Under the pieces are notes generated by a model. It made no database searches and was not told where the DNA came from. It was given only the letters and a program-made list of their open reading frames with translations. The position numbers and the translations under genes are program-made. Below are positions 7,609 to 16,721 of a stretch of 64,000 nucleotides of DNA, piece after piece. Origin of the DNA: Halomonas fontilapidosi (lineage in GTDB: Bacteria; Pseudomonadota; Gammaproteobacteria; Pseudomonadales; Halomonadaceae); assembly GCF_014192285.1 (NCBI RefSeq), contig NZ_JACHXQ010000001.1:248001-312000 (forward strand), in the 5' to 3' direction. Numbering within the stretch: position 1 is the stretch's first letter; each line of letters starts with the position of its first letter.

Positions 7609-7854
7609 GTGTCTGACACAGAGAAAACCATCCTGGCCTTCGACCAGGCCGGCAACGAGTATTTCATCGACATGTTCCACAGCAGCCGTGATCTCAGTGA
7701 CCTGCAGCATGCTGGCGCGACCCACGACAGCCTCCCTGCCTTCCGCACCCGGGAGGGGCATTCGGTCACGCATCTCGGCGGAGGCGAGTTCGCGGTGATG
7801 GTGCCCGGTGAGGAGGAAGTCACCGTCCGGACCGAGGATCCCGGCTTCGCCTGA
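7609..7854 (+). CDS. Small acidic hypothetical protein
   Basis: An 81-aa protein if the GTG at 7609 is used; this start has GGAG 8 nt upstream. An in-frame ATG at 7576 lacks a ribosome site, and the frame is open to 7498. The protein is acidic (DTEKTILAFDQAGNEYFID, then GEEEVTVRTEDPG), as is usual for cytoplasmic proteins of halophiles. No domain is recognised. A short inverted repeat without a T-run follows at 7873-7890. Confidence 0.5.
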   Translation: MSDTEKTILAFDQAGNEYFIDMFHSSRDLSDLQHAGATHDSLPAFRTREGHSVTHLGGGEFAVMVPGEEEVTVRTEDPGFA

Positions 7855-8016
7855 CTCCCGCTCCTGTGCCAACGGCGTTGCCCAACGCCGACCAACGTCG
7901 CCATGGCATGACTTAGGTCATCTCATGCGGTGAAAAGCTCTCGGCACTCGGCGTGACCGCTACACTGAATGGTGTGCCATCCCGGCATCGTTCACCGCAC
8001 AGGAGGGGCGACGACC

Positions 8017-8223
8017 ATGAACCGGTCGAAGCACCATGTCATCCCCAATGCCAAAGGAGGCTGGAGCGTAAAGAGAGGCAGCTCTCAGCGAGCCAATCGC
8101 CATTTCGCCACCAAGAAGGCGGCCGAGACCTACGGTCGACAGGTTAGTTTCAACCAGAAGACTCGACTCGTGGTCCACCGCCAGCACAAGACGCCCCCCG
8201 CCTCCAGCAGCGACCAAGAATAG
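8017..8223 (+). CDS. DUF2188 family small protein
   Basis: A 68-aa basic protein. The ATG at 8017 follows AGGAGG by 9 nt, which decides the start against a 16-codon longer frame. HHVIPNAKGGWSVKRGSSQRA...FATKKAAETYGRQVS is the DUF2188 pattern, a short domain found across bacteria with no known function; some members lie near stress genes. An inverted repeat just after the stop may end the transcript. Confidence 0.75.
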   Translation: MNRSKHHVIPNAKGGWSVKRGSSQRANRHFATKKAAETYGRQVSFNQKTRLVVHRQHKTPPASSSDQE

Positions 8224-8227
8224 TTTT

Positions 8228-8250
8228 CCGGCCTCGCTGGTCGAGGCCGG
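8228..8250. terminator. Inverted repeat after the DUF2188 gene, possible terminator
   Basis: A perfect 9-bp stem, CCGGCCTCG and CGAGGCCGG, with loop CTGGT begins 5 nt after the stop codon. There is no downstream T-run on either strand, so intrinsic termination would be weak. Confidence 0.45.
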
Positions 8251-8467
8251 AGGTTGTTCGCTCCTTCACCACCCTGATGCGCCATACGCGCTTTGAGGGG
8301 ACTCCTCTGATCGTTGACTCGACCCTTCGGAGCGCCGAGAGCGACGGTGTGCGTGCCAAGCTGGCCTGCCGCAGCGGCCGCCGAAGCAATTGACCGTCCC
8401 TCATGGCACGGTGCATGATCTAGCGGCTATATAACGCAACACGCTGACACAAAAAAGGAAACCTGGA

Positions 8468-9463
8468 ATGAACGGTTTTGCACGCAGCACGCTGGCACTC
8501 GCCGTCTCGCTCACCGTGGCCGCCGGCGCCAACGCATCCGAATTCGCCGACATGGAGCCGGTCACCTTGCGCCTGGCCCACGTGGTCAACGAGCAGGACG
8601 GCTTCCATATCGCCGCCATGAAGTTCGAGGAACTGGTGGAAGAGCGCACCGAGGGCAAGGTGGACATCGAGCTCTACCCCAACGCCAGCCTCGGCGACGA
8701 GCGCACCCTGCTCGAAGGCATGCAGATCGGCACCGTCGACATGGGCGTGATCACCAACGGCCCGGTGGCCAACTTCGTCGAGGAGATGGCGGTGTTCGAG
8801 CTGCCCTTCCTCTTCCCCTCCCCGGAGGCTGCCTACGGGGTACTCGATGGCCCGATCGGCCAGGAGCTGCTCGACCGCCTCGCCGAGGTCAATCTCAAGG
8901 GTCTGGCCTATGCCGAGCGCGGCTTTCGTAACCTGACCAACAGCGAGCGTCCGGTGGAGACGCCAGCGGACATCGACGGACTGCGCATCCGCGTGATGGA
9001 GAACCCGGTCTACGTCGATACCTTTCGCGAGCTGGGCGCCAATGCCGTGCCGATGGCCTGGACCGAGGCACTGACCGCCATGCAGCAGGGCACCATTGAC
9101 GGCCAGGAAAATCCGATCAACGTCATCCACTCCTTCAAGCTCTACGAGACCCAGGACCACATGACGCTGTCGCGCCATACCTATGCACCGGCGATCTTCG
9201 TGATGGGCATGCCGGTGTGGAAACAGCTGCCGGAGGCCGCGCAGACGGTGCTGGAACAGGCCGCCCAGGAGGCCGCCGAACACGAGCGCCGGATGAACGC
9301 CGAGATGCAGGCCGAACAGCTGGCCGAGCTCCGCGAGGCGGGCATGCAGATCGTCGAGGAACCCGACATCGCCGCCTTCCAGGAGGCCGTGGCCCCGGTC
9401 TACGAGAAGTACGGTGAGCAGTTCGGCGACACCCTGCCGCGTATCCAGAAGGCGCTCGAGTAA
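8468..9463 (+). CDS. dctP: TRAP transporter substrate-binding protein, DctP family
   Basis: A 331-aa periplasmic protein that captures a carboxylate-type solute for a TRAP transporter. It begins with a Sec signal peptide (MNGFARSTLALAVSLTVAAGANA, cleavage probably after ANA). The family core is clear: GLRIRVMENPVYV with the carboxylate-binding Arg, then LGANAVPMAWTEALTAMQQG and IDGQENP. The ribosome site AAAGGAAA lies 10 nt before the ATG, and a TATATAA near 8428 could be a -10 box. It leads a three-gene operon: the dctQ start codon follows the stop directly. The substrate cannot be told from sequence; C4-dicarboxylates are only one option, as many DctP proteins bind sugar acids or other organic acids. 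Confidence 0.93.
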   Translation: MNGFARSTLALAVSLTVAAGANASEFADMEPVTLRLAHVVNEQDGFHIAAMKFEELVEERTEGKVDIELYPNASLGDERTLLEGMQIGTVDMGVITNGPVANFVEEMAVFELPFLFPSPEAAYGVLDGPIGQELLDRLAEVNLKGLAYAERGFRNLTNSERPVETPADIDGLRIRVMENPVYVDTFRELGANAVPMAWTEALTAMQQGTIDGQENPINVIHSFKLYETQDHMTLSRHTYAPAIFVMGMPVWKQLPEAAQTVLEQAAQEAAEHERRMNAEMQAEQLAELREAGMQIVEEPDIAAFQEAVAPVYEKYGEQFGDTLPRIQKALE

Positions 9464-9988
9464 GTGCACCCCCACGCCTCATCGCTGCTGGGCCTGCTGC
9501 GACGGAGTGAGCGCGTCGTCGACGCCGCCATTGCCCCCGTGGTCTTCACGGCGATGGCGGCGTTGATCGCCGTGATCACCCTGCAGGTGGTCTCGCGGGT
9601 CTTCTTCACCGCGGTGGGCTGGACCGAGGAGGTGGCCCGCTTCCTGCTGGTGTGGATCACCTTCCTCGCCGCCACCCTGGCCTTTCGGCGCGGCCGGCAT
9701 ATCGCCGTGACCTTCGTGGTCGACGCACTTCCCGGTCTACCCCGACGCTTGGTGCACCTTGCCGCCCTGCTGGTCATGGTGGGTTTCCTCGCGGCTCTGG
9801 TGGTCATCGGCTATGAGTACATGCAGGTGCAGAGCTTCCAGAAATCCGCCTCGATGCGCCTCTCCATGACCTGGGTTTATGCGGTCATGCCGCTGGCCGC
9901 AGCGATCATGGCCTGGTTCGCGCTGGTGGACATCATCGCCCTGGTGCTGGGCGAATCTCCCTCGAGGGCCGAGGAACCCGCCGCATGA
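9464..9988 (+). CDS. dctQ: TRAP transporter small membrane subunit DctQ
   Basis: A 174-aa membrane protein with four predicted helices (about residues 20-45, 55-75, 95-118 and 133-155). It is the small subunit that pairs with DctM in Na+-driven TRAP transporters. The start is GTG, placed directly after the dctP stop, and the gene overlaps dctM by 4 bp, so the three genes are translated together. WTEEVARFLLVWITFLAA is the typical DctQ segment with its conserved Glu-Glu pair. Confidence 0.92.
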   Translation: MHPHASSLLGLLRRSERVVDAAIAPVVFTAMAALIAVITLQVVSRVFFTAVGWTEEVARFLLVWITFLAATLAFRRGRHIAVTFVVDALPGLPRRLVHLAALLVMVGFLAALVVIGYEYMQVQSFQKSASMRLSMTWVYAVMPLAAAIMAWFALVDIIALVLGESPSRAEEPAA

Positions 9989-11244
9989 CCGCCCTGCTCT
10001 TCGTGCTGTTCCTGCTCTTCATGCTGCTCGGGGTACCCATTGCCCTGGCCATCGGCGCCAGCGCGCTGGTGGCCCTGCATGCCCAGGGCGTGCCGTTGAT
10101 GGTGCTGCCACAGCAAATGTTCCAGGGCATCAACTCCTTCGCCCTGGTGGCGGTGCCGATGTTCATCCTCGCCGGCGACCTGATGGCCCAGGGCAAGGTG
10201 AGCGAGAAGCTGGTGGCCTTCGCCGATTCGCTGTTCGGCTTCCTCAAGGGGGGCCTGTCCATCGTCTCGGTGGGCGCCGGTATGTTCTTTGCCGCCATCT
10301 CCGGCTCCGGCGCCGCCACCACCGCGGCGGTGGGCTCGAGCCTGGTGCCGGAGCTTCGCAAGAAGGGCTACGACCCCGCCTCGGCGGCCAGCCTGATTGC
10401 CGCCAGCGGTACCATCGGCGTGGTGATCCCGCCCTCGGTGCCGATGATCATCTACGCGGTGATCGCTCAGCAGTCGGTCTCCCAGCTGTTCCTGAGTGGC
10501 ATCCTGCCCGGCATCGCCATGGGCCTGGGGCTCGCCACCATCGCCATCGTCCAGGCCTATCGGCGCCACTACCCTCGCGGCACGGCCTTCTCGCCGGCCA
10601 CCATCTGGCGCACCTTCAGGAGCGCGAGCTGGGGCCTGATGACACCGGTGATCATCCTCGGGGGTATCTTCTCGGGCGTGTTCACGCCCAGCGAGGCGGC
10701 CGTGGTGGCGGTCAACTATGCCCTGCTGGTGTCGCTTTTCGTCTACCGTGACCTGGGCCTCGCCGACGTCTACCGCATCCTGATCCGCTCGGCGATCACC
10801 ACCTCGGTGATCATGCTGGTGATCGCCACCTCGGCGGTGCTCAGCTGGACGCTCTCCAGCTGGCAGGTGCCGGGTGCCATCGCCCAGGCGGTGCTGTCGC
10901 TCTCCACCGATCCCTACGTGATCATGCTGCTGGTGGTTGCGGTGATCCTGCTCACCGGGGTGTTCATCGAGACGGCCAGCGCGCTGATCATCCTCACCCC
11001 GGTGCTGCTGCCGCTGGTCACCCAGCTGGGTATCGATCCCATTCACTTCGGGCTGATCATCGTGGTGGGGCTCGCCATCGGCATGATCACTCCGCCGGTG
11101 GCGATCAACCTCTATGTGGCCTCCTCGGTCACCCAGCTACCGCTGGAGCGCATCACTCGCGCCATCATTCCCTATCTGCTGGGACTGATCGCCGTGCTGC
11201 TGCTGGTAGTCTACGTGCCGATCCTGCTGGGCCTCTCCGGCTAG
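9985..11244 (+). CDS. dctM: TRAP transporter large permease DctM
   Basis: A 419-aa, highly hydrophobic protein with about 12 membrane segments. It is the channel-forming subunit of the TRAP transporter. Typical motifs are present: VPMFILAGDLMAQG, GAGMFFAAISGSGAATTAAVGS, IPPSVPMIIYAV and the second repeat GLAIGMITPPVAINLYVAS. The length is usual for DctM. With DctP and DctQ it forms a Na+-dependent secondary uptake system, fitting a halophile. No regulator gene is next to it. Confidence 0.95.
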   Translation: MTALLFVLFLLFMLLGVPIALAIGASALVALHAQGVPLMVLPQQMFQGINSFALVAVPMFILAGDLMAQGKVSEKLVAFADSLFGFLKGGLSIVSVGAGMFFAAISGSGAATTAAVGSSLVPELRKKGYDPASAASLIAASGTIGVVIPPSVPMIIYAVIAQQSVSQLFLSGILPGIAMGLGLATIAIVQAYRRHYPRGTAFSPATIWRTFRSASWGLMTPVIILGGIFSGVFTPSEAAVVAVNYALLVSLFVYRDLGLADVYRILIRSAITTSVIMLVIATSAVLSWTLSSWQVPGAIAQAVLSLSTDPYVIMLLVVAVILLTGVFIETASALIILTPVLLPLVTQLGIDPIHFGLIIVVGLAIGMITPPVAINLYVASSVTQLPLERITRAIIPYLLGLIAVLLLVVYVPILLGLSG

Positions 11245-11286
11245 CCTCCCCAGGCAGCCAGCTCACCCAACAACGAGGAGTCTCCG

Positions 11287-11478
11287 ATGCATCGATCGAT
11301 ACCGCCTGTCGTCGGCCTGCTTGTCATGGCCCTGCTGGCCGGCTGCACCACCTACACCTGGCAGGATGGTCGCCGGGAAACCGTGTGGGGCGTACCCGCG
11401 GAAGACGAGACCAAGACCCGCGAAGAGCGCCAGGCCGAGGGCATCGAGTACCGGGAGCCCGGCGAGATCCCGGACTGA
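11287..11478 (+). CDS. Small lipoprotein
   Basis: A 63-aa protein with a lipoprotein signal: hydrophobic VVGLLVMALLAGC with lipobox LLAGC, so the mature protein would be about 44 residues anchored through Cys 20. The mature part is polar and acidic and matches no family I know. GAGGAG lies about 8 nt upstream of the ATG. It sits 42 bp after dctM on the same strand and may be co-transcribed, but it is not a usual TRAP component. Residue +2 after the Cys is Thr, which in E. coli would favour sorting to the outer membrane. Confidence 0.7.
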   Translation: MHRSIPPVVGLLVMALLAGCTTYTWQDGRRETVWGVPAEDETKTREERQAEGIEYREPGEIPD

Positions 11479-11499
11479 CGCCGGCACAAGAGACCTTCA

Positions 11500-12099
11500 C
11501 TAGGCGCGGCGAAATACGGCGCTGAGGTTGTTGGCCGGCATGGTCACCACCCGGTCGAGCACCAGTCCATGACGCTCGGCCTCGGCCCTGACGGTATCCA
11601 GGTCACGAATCCCCCAGCGCGGGTCCCGGGCACGCAGGTCGGCATCGAAGGCCGCATTGCTGGGAGAGGTATGGCGCCCGCTGCGCTGGAACGGACCGTA
11701 GAGAAACAACACGCCGCCAGGCGCCAGCTGCTTTCCGGCCCCCGCCATCAGCACCTCGGTGACTGTCCAGGGCGAGATATGCAGCAGGTTGATGGCCACC
11801 ACGGCATCGAAATGTTGCGACGGCCACTCGCCGGTCACGTCCAGTTGCAGGGGCTCGAGCAGATTGTCCACGCCCGCGGCCTCACGCCAGGCGGCGACAG
11901 AGGCCAGCGCGTGCGGGTTGGGGTCGCTGGGCTGCCAGCTCCATCCCGCGGCGGCAGCGGCAAAATGCAGGGCGTGTTCGCCACTGCCGCTGGCCACCTC
12001 CAGTACGCTCGCCGTGGCGGGGAGCACCTCGAGCAGGACCTCGAGGATCGGCTGGCGATTGCGCGCCACGGCGGGACTCTTCAGGCGTGGATCGTGCAT
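11500..12099 (-). CDS. DUF938 family SAM-dependent methyltransferase-like protein
   Basis: A 199-aa protein. Seen: SPAVARNRQPILEVL near the start, then the SAM-binding motif VLEVASGSGEHALHFA and later FDAVVAINLLHISPWTV. This is the DUF938 family, class I methyltransferase-fold proteins of unknown substrate common in proteobacteria. The start at 12099 was chosen because GAGGTG lies 6 nt before it; an in-frame ATG 12 bp further upstream overlaps that site. It stands downstream of rluF on the same strand, 33 bp away, and may share its transcript. Confidence 0.88.
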   Translation of the reverse strand: MHDPRLKSPAVARNRQPILEVLLEVLPATASVLEVASGSGEHALHFAAAAAGWSWQPSDPNPHALASVAAWREAAGVDNLLEPLQLDVTGEWPSQHFDAVVAINLLHISPWTVTEVLMAGAGKQLAPGGVLFLYGPFQRSGRHTSPSNAAFDADLRARDPRWGIRDLDTVRAEAERHGLVLDRVVTMPANNLSAVFRRA

Positions 12100-12132
12100 G
12101 GTGCACCTCATGGCCGGTGGGTCGGGAAGCCG

Positions 12133-13191
12133 TTACTTCCTGCCCCGAGGCTTGCGAGAGGAGCCAGCGGCCTTGGGGCGACTGCCCTTTGCTGGCTTGG
12201 CCTTGGACGTTCCGGGCTTGGAATGTCCAGGCTTTGGCTTTGCAGGCTTGGTCGTCTTACCCGCAGGGGACGCGCCAGCACCCGCCTTGTCAGGCCGGCC
12301 CTTGCCGCCCGCCCGGGGTTTCGTGGCCTTGCCTTTAGCGGATTTGCCGCTTTCGCCGCGGCCCCTGACACCGGGCTTGCCGGCTGCTTGCTTGCCATCC
12401 GTGGCCCTGGAACGCTTGCTTCCCTGGCGGCGAACTGAACGACGGCCAGTGGTCTGGGCCTCGGAGGAGGAGTGCTCGGTCATGGCGAGAATGGTCGCCA
12501 CCTCCTGGGGCGTCAGGTCACGCCACTCCCCCGGCGCCAGCCCCTTGAGCGTGACATTCATGATGCGGATCCGCTCGAGCTTCACCACCTCATAGTCGAA
12601 CACCTCGCACATTCGGCGAATCTGTCGGTTGAGCCCCTGCACGAGAGTAATATTGAAGACGAAACGCGACTCTCGGACCACGCGACACTTGCGCGTCACC
12701 TCGCCGAGGATCGGCACCCCCGCGCCCATGCCGGCAATAAACTCCTCGGTGATGGGCTTGTTGACGGTAACCCGATACTCCTTCTCGTGCTGGTTGCTCG
12801 CCCGCAGGATGCGGTTGACCAGATCGCCATTGTTGGTCAGGAAGATCAGCCCCTGGGAGTCCTTGTCCAGTCGTCCGATGGGAAAGATCCGTGCGCCGTG
12901 CCCGACAAAGTCGGCGATATTGGCTTTCTCGCCGGGATCAGTAGTGCTGACGATGCCCACCGGCTTGTTGAGCGCAATGAACACCCGGTCTTCTTCCTCG
13001 AGTGCCAGCGGCTCGACGACCTGGCCGTTGACCTTGACCACGCTGCCCGGATAGACCTGGTCACCGGGCGTGGCACGCCGACCGTCGATATGCACATTGC
13101 CCTGCTCGATGTAGCGGTCGGCTTCCCGCCTCGAGCATATCCCGCTCTCGCTGATGTACTTGTTGATGCGTTTCGAGGAGGTCTGGGCCAT
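12133..13191 (-). CDS. rluF: 23S rRNA pseudouridine synthase RluF with a long basic tail
   Basis: A 352-aa enzyme of the RsuA/RluF family, which turns uridines of 23S rRNA (U2604 in E. coli) into pseudouridine. It has an N-terminal S4 RNA-binding domain ([19 protein letters not shown]), the catalytic motif [17 protein letters not shown] with the nucleophile Asp, and the family segment [20 protein letters not shown]. After about residue 245 comes a roughly 105-residue low-complexity tail rich in Lys, Arg, Gly, Pro and Ala, probably disordered and RNA-binding. Shorter tails occur in E. coli RluF; this one is long. The neighbour downstream is the DUF938 gene. Confidence 0.92.
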   Translation of the reverse strand: MAQTSSKRINKYISESGICSRREADRYIEQGNVHIDGRRATPGDQVYPGSVVKVNGQVVEPLALEEEDRVFIALNKPVGIVSTTDPGEKANIADFVGHGARIFPIGRLDKDSQGLIFLTNNGDLVNRILRASNQHEKEYRVTVNKPITEEFIAGMGAGVPILGEVTRKCRVVRESRFVFNITLVQGLNRQIRRMCEVFDYEVVKLERIRIMNVTLKGLAPGEWRDLTPQEVATILAMTEHSSSEAQTTGRRSVRRQGSKRSRATDGKQAAGKPGVRGRGESGKSAKGKATKPRAGGKGRPDKAGAGASPAGKTTKPAKPKPGHSKPGTSKAKPAKGSRPKAAGSSRKPRGRK

Positions 13192-13421
13192 GGGGACGCG
13201 TCCGGGACAAGGAAACAGGGGGCCGAGCTGGCACGGCAGGTAACCGCGCAGTGTAAGGAATGCACCGCCGGACGACCAGCGAGACGGGGAATGGCTAGCC
13301 CAGGCCGCGACAGCTCGTGACCGTGCGGCCGCAGGGGGCAGGGATCAGCGGCCAGCAGCATGACAAGTCCTGTACACATCGCGATAGAATGACAGCTCAT
13401 GTCCAACTTCGGATACTCCCC

Positions 13422-13781
13422 ATGATACCCCTGGATGCGCCTGCCCTGCCCGATCGCCTGACCCTGGAAACGCTCGCCGAACGGCTGGACCCGACCACGC
13501 CTCCCGTCGTGGAGGTACAATCGCTGGATATGGGCTACTACCTGGTGCGGCTGCACCATACCGGTGGCGAGAGCCTGCTGGTGGATGACGAAGGTGACAC
13601 CCGACGCTTTACCGGCACCCAGTGGATCAGTCGGGCACTCTCTCCGCTGGGCTTGACCCATGGCACCCTGACCTGGGCCGACGTCACCGACGAGATGATC
13701 GGCTTGCCCGCAGTGCCTCCTCTGGAGGCGGCGGCGCGTCTCGCCCACGGCACCCGCATCGCCTTCATGACACGCGGGTAA
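13422..13781 (+). CDS. DUF6482 family protein
   Basis: A 119-aa protein. VVEVQSLDMGYYLVRLHHTGGESLLVDDEGDTRRF followed by a helical region resembles DUF6482 proteins, small proteins of unknown function common in Halomonas and Pseudomonas. The start at 13422 is the most likely of three in-frame ATG codons because sequence upstream does not look like protein; no strong ribosome site is seen. It is divergent from rluF across 230 bp without another gene. Confidence 0.65.
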   Translation: MIPLDAPALPDRLTLETLAERLDPTTPPVVEVQSLDMGYYLVRLHHTGGESLLVDDEGDTRRFTGTQWISRALSPLGLTHGTLTWADVTDEMIGLPAVPPLEAAARLAHGTRIAFMTRG

Positions 13782-13876
13782 CGGGCACTTATGGGCGTAT
13801 CCTTGCGCCGAAATACTGCACTGCAACATTCTTTATGGTACACGTGGAGGGACCCGCTAGCGGCCGGAGGAACCTC

Positions 13877-16669
13877 ATGACCGATCGCCCGAAGAATGAG
13901 CCTGTCGACTGGCACGCCCTTTCGACCGATGAGGCGCTCGAGCGTCTCGAGAGTCACGCCGACGGCATCGGCAGCACGGAAGCCAAGTGTCGGCTGGACG
14001 AGTATGGCCCCAACCAACTCGAACAAGCCGCGGCGCGCCCCTGGTGGAAGCGACTGCTGGATCAATTCAACAACATCCTGATGCTGATCCTCATCGTCGC
14101 CGCGGTGGCGAGCCAGTTCCTGGGCCACAGCCTGGATGCCGCCGTTATCCTCGCGGTGGTGGTGATCATCGCGTTGATCGGCTTCTTCCAGGAAGGCAAG
14201 GCCGAGCGGGCACTGGACAGCATACGCACCATGCTTTCACCGAAGGCCACCGTGCTGCGTGACGGCAAACGCGCCACGCTGGATGCCAAAGCGCTTGTCC
14301 CCGGCGATATCGTGCTGATCGAGAGCGGTGCCCGAGTGCCCGCCGACCTGCGCCTGATCAAGAGCCAACGCCTTCGCACCCAGGAAGCGCCACTTACCGG
14401 AGAATCCGAGCCGGTCGAGAAGTCGACCGACGCCGTGGATAAAGATGCGGCTCTGGCCGAGCGAAGCGCCATGGCCCATGCCGGCACGCTGGTGGTTCAG
14501 GGCAACGCGCGAGGTCTGGTGGTCGAAACCGGGGGCAGCACGCAGATCGGCCGTATTTCCGAGATGCTGCAAGGCGTCGAGAAGTTGAAGACACCGCTTC
14601 TCGCCCAGTTGGACCGCGCCGGCAATGTGCTGGCGGCTTTCATTGTCGGCCTCGCCACCTTCTCCGCCGCCTTCGGCATCTTCGTACACGGCAAGGCCGC
14701 CAGCGAAATGTTCATGGCGGCCGTGGCGCTAGCCGTGGCGGCCATTCCCCAGGGCCTGCCGGCCATTGTCACCATCGGGCTTGCCATCGGTGTCCAGGCC
14801 ATGGCCCATCGCAACGCCATCATCCGTCGTCTCCCGGCCGTCGAGACGCTGGGCTCGATTTCCACCATCTTCACCGACAAGACCGGCACCCTGACGCGCA
14901 ACGAGATGACCGCGCGGGCTATTCGCCTCGAGGCCAGAGAAGTGCGTCTCTCCGGGGTGGGCTTCTCGCCCGAGGGTAGCCTGCACGAGGCCTGTGAAGA
15001 GGCCGAGGGCGAGGCGGAACACGAGGCACGAGAAGAAAAGGGCGACGCGCTTGATCTTGCCGAGTATCCAGATCTCGAACGGCTGCTCGTGGCCGGGGTG
15101 TTGTGCAATGAAGCAGAACTCAGCCGTGAGGACGATCACTGGCACATCGAGGGTGATCCGACCGAGGGGGCGCTGGTGGTGGCAGCCGCCAAGGCCGGCC
15201 TCGAGGCCTCGACCCTGCGCGACTCACACCGCTGCCTGGACACCCTCCCGTTCGAGTCGGAATACCGCTACATGGCCACCCTGCATGAGGTGGATGGCGA
15301 GACGCGGGTGCTGGTCAAGGGCGCGCCAGACCGGCTGCTGGAGATGTGCGACCGGGTACGCCGTAACGGTGAGGAGGTAGCGCTCGATACAGAGGCATGG
15401 GAGGCCCACATCAAGGAGCTCTCGGCCCGGGGGCTGCGCGTGCTGGCCATCGCCGAGAAGTCTGCTGGCAAGGGCCAGCAGCTCGACCGTGACGACGTCG
15501 AGCAGGGTCTGGTGCTGCTGGGCATGACAGGGCTTCTCGATCCGCCTCGGGAAGCGGCCATCGAGGCGGTCAAGCAGTGCCTCGATGCCGGCATTCGCCC
15601 GGTCATGATCACCGGCGACCACCCCGAGACAGCCCGGGCCATTGCCGAGAAGCTGGGGTTCTCGCATACCGAAAAGGCGCTGACCGGCCGCGATATCGAG
15701 GATATGTCGGACGAGGAGCTCCAGGCGTGCGTGCGTGATGTGGATGTCTTTGCCCGCGCCGCGCCGGAACACAAGCTACGCCTGGTCAAGGCCATGCAGG
15801 CCCAAGGCGGCATCTGCGCCATGACCGGCGACGGTGTCAATGACGGCCCGGCCCTCAAGCGCGCCGACGTCGGGGTCGCCATGGGCATTCAGGGCACCGA
15901 GGCCGCTAAAGAAGCCGCGGAAATGGTACTTGCCGATGACAACTTCGCCACTATCGAGAAGGCCATCGAGGAAGGTCGCAAGGTCTATGACAATATCCGC
16001 AAGACCATCACCTTCCTGCTGCCCACCAATGGGGCGGAAAGCCTGGCCGTGCTGCTGGCCATGTTGGGCGGCATGACGCTGCCGATCACCGGGCTGCAGA
16101 TCCTGTGGGTCAATATGGTCACGGCGGTGACGCTGGGCATGGCGCTAGTGTTCGAGTCCCCCGAGGCCGATCTGATGCAGCGCAAGCCGCGGGCCCCCGA
16201 TGCGCCGCTGCTCAATCTCTTCATGCTGTGGCGAGTGATCTTCGTCTCTGTGGTCCTGGTGGCCGCAGTCAGCGGCATCTTCTTCTGGATCCTTGACCAG
16301 GGTGGGAGTCTCGAGCTCGCCCGCGCCGGCGCCGTGAACATGCTGGTGATGGGTGAAATCGCCTATCTGCTCAATAGCCGCTTCCTGGTGGGCCGCTCCT
16401 TGAGTCGCCTGGGACTCTTCGGGAGCCGCCCGGTGTTGATCGCCATCGGCCTGGTCGTCCTGATTCAGCTCGCCTGGACCTACCTGCCCTTCACGCAGGC
16501 GCTGTTCGAGGCTGAAGGCCTGGGCCTTCTCCACTGGGGGCTGATCCTGGGCGCGGGGCTTGGCCTCTTCCTGGCAGTGGAGCTGGAAAAGTGGCTGCTG
16601 CGCCGCTTCCATCTCGTTGCCGATGAACGGGCCGCGAGCAATGCGTCTGCCGAACACCAGCAGGCTTGA
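13877..16669 (+). CDS. P-type (P2-like) cation-transporting ATPase, copy 1
   Basis: A 930-aa pump with N-terminal cation ATPase domain (DEALERLESHADGIGSTEA), phosphorylation site DKTGTLT at D334, KGAPDRLLEM nucleotide-binding motif, TGDGVNDGPALKRADVG hinge motif and ten predicted membrane helices. It hydrolyses ATP to move a cation. Ion-site residues are unusual: the M4 motif usually PEGLP is PQGLP (Q292), while M5 keeps N718 and E721, and M6 has Ala where Ca2+ pumps have Asp. The ion is therefore uncertain; Na+, Ca2+ or another cation are all possible. GGAGG lies about 7 nt before the ATG. A closely related second copy starts 52 bp downstream. Confidence 0.92.
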   Translation: MTDRPKNEPVDWHALSTDEALERLESHADGIGSTEAKCRLDEYGPNQLEQAAARPWWKRLLDQFNNILMLILIVAAVASQFLGHSLDAAVILAVVVIIALIGFFQEGKAERALDSIRTMLSPKATVLRDGKRATLDAKALVPGDIVLIESGARVPADLRLIKSQRLRTQEAPLTGESEPVEKSTDAVDKDAALAERSAMAHAGTLVVQGNARGLVVETGGSTQIGRISEMLQGVEKLKTPLLAQLDRAGNVLAAFIVGLATFSAAFGIFVHGKAASEMFMAAVALAVAAIPQGLPAIVTIGLAIGVQAMAHRNAIIRRLPAVETLGSISTIFTDKTGTLTRNEMTARAIRLEAREVRLSGVGFSPEGSLHEACEEAEGEAEHEAREEKGDALDLAEYPDLERLLVAGVLCNEAELSREDDHWHIEGDPTEGALVVAAAKAGLEASTLRDSHRCLDTLPFESEYRYMATLHEVDGETRVLVKGAPDRLLEMCDRVRRNGEEVALDTEAWEAHIKELSARGLRVLAIAEKSAGKGQQLDRDDVEQGLVLLGMTGLLDPPREAAIEAVKQCLDAGIRPVMITGDHPETARAIAEKLGFSHTEKALTGRDIEDMSDEELQACVRDVDVFARAAPEHKLRLVKAMQAQGGICAMTGDGVNDGPALKRADVGVAMGIQGTEAAKEAAEMVLADDNFATIEKAIEEGRKVYDNIRKTITFLLPTNGAESLAVLLAMLGGMTLPITGLQILWVNMVTAVTLGMALVFESPEADLMQRKPRAPDAPLLNLFMLWRVIFVSVVLVAAVSGIFFWILDQGGSLELARAGAVNMLVMGEIAYLLNSRFLVGRSLSRLGLFGSRPVLIAIGLVVLIQLAWTYLPFTQALFEAEGLGLLHWGLILGAGLGLFLAVELEKWLLRRFHLVADERAASNASAEHQQA

Positions 16670-16721
16670 TACCGCACTGCGGCCCGCGGGACGCGTAGCG
16701 ATGCCTTGCCGGAGAAGCCCC

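Noticed and set aside
9877..11046. 389-aa minus-strand frame over the TRAP genes
   Set aside because: His/Gln/Gly-rich translation without domains, entirely antisense to dctQ and dctM.
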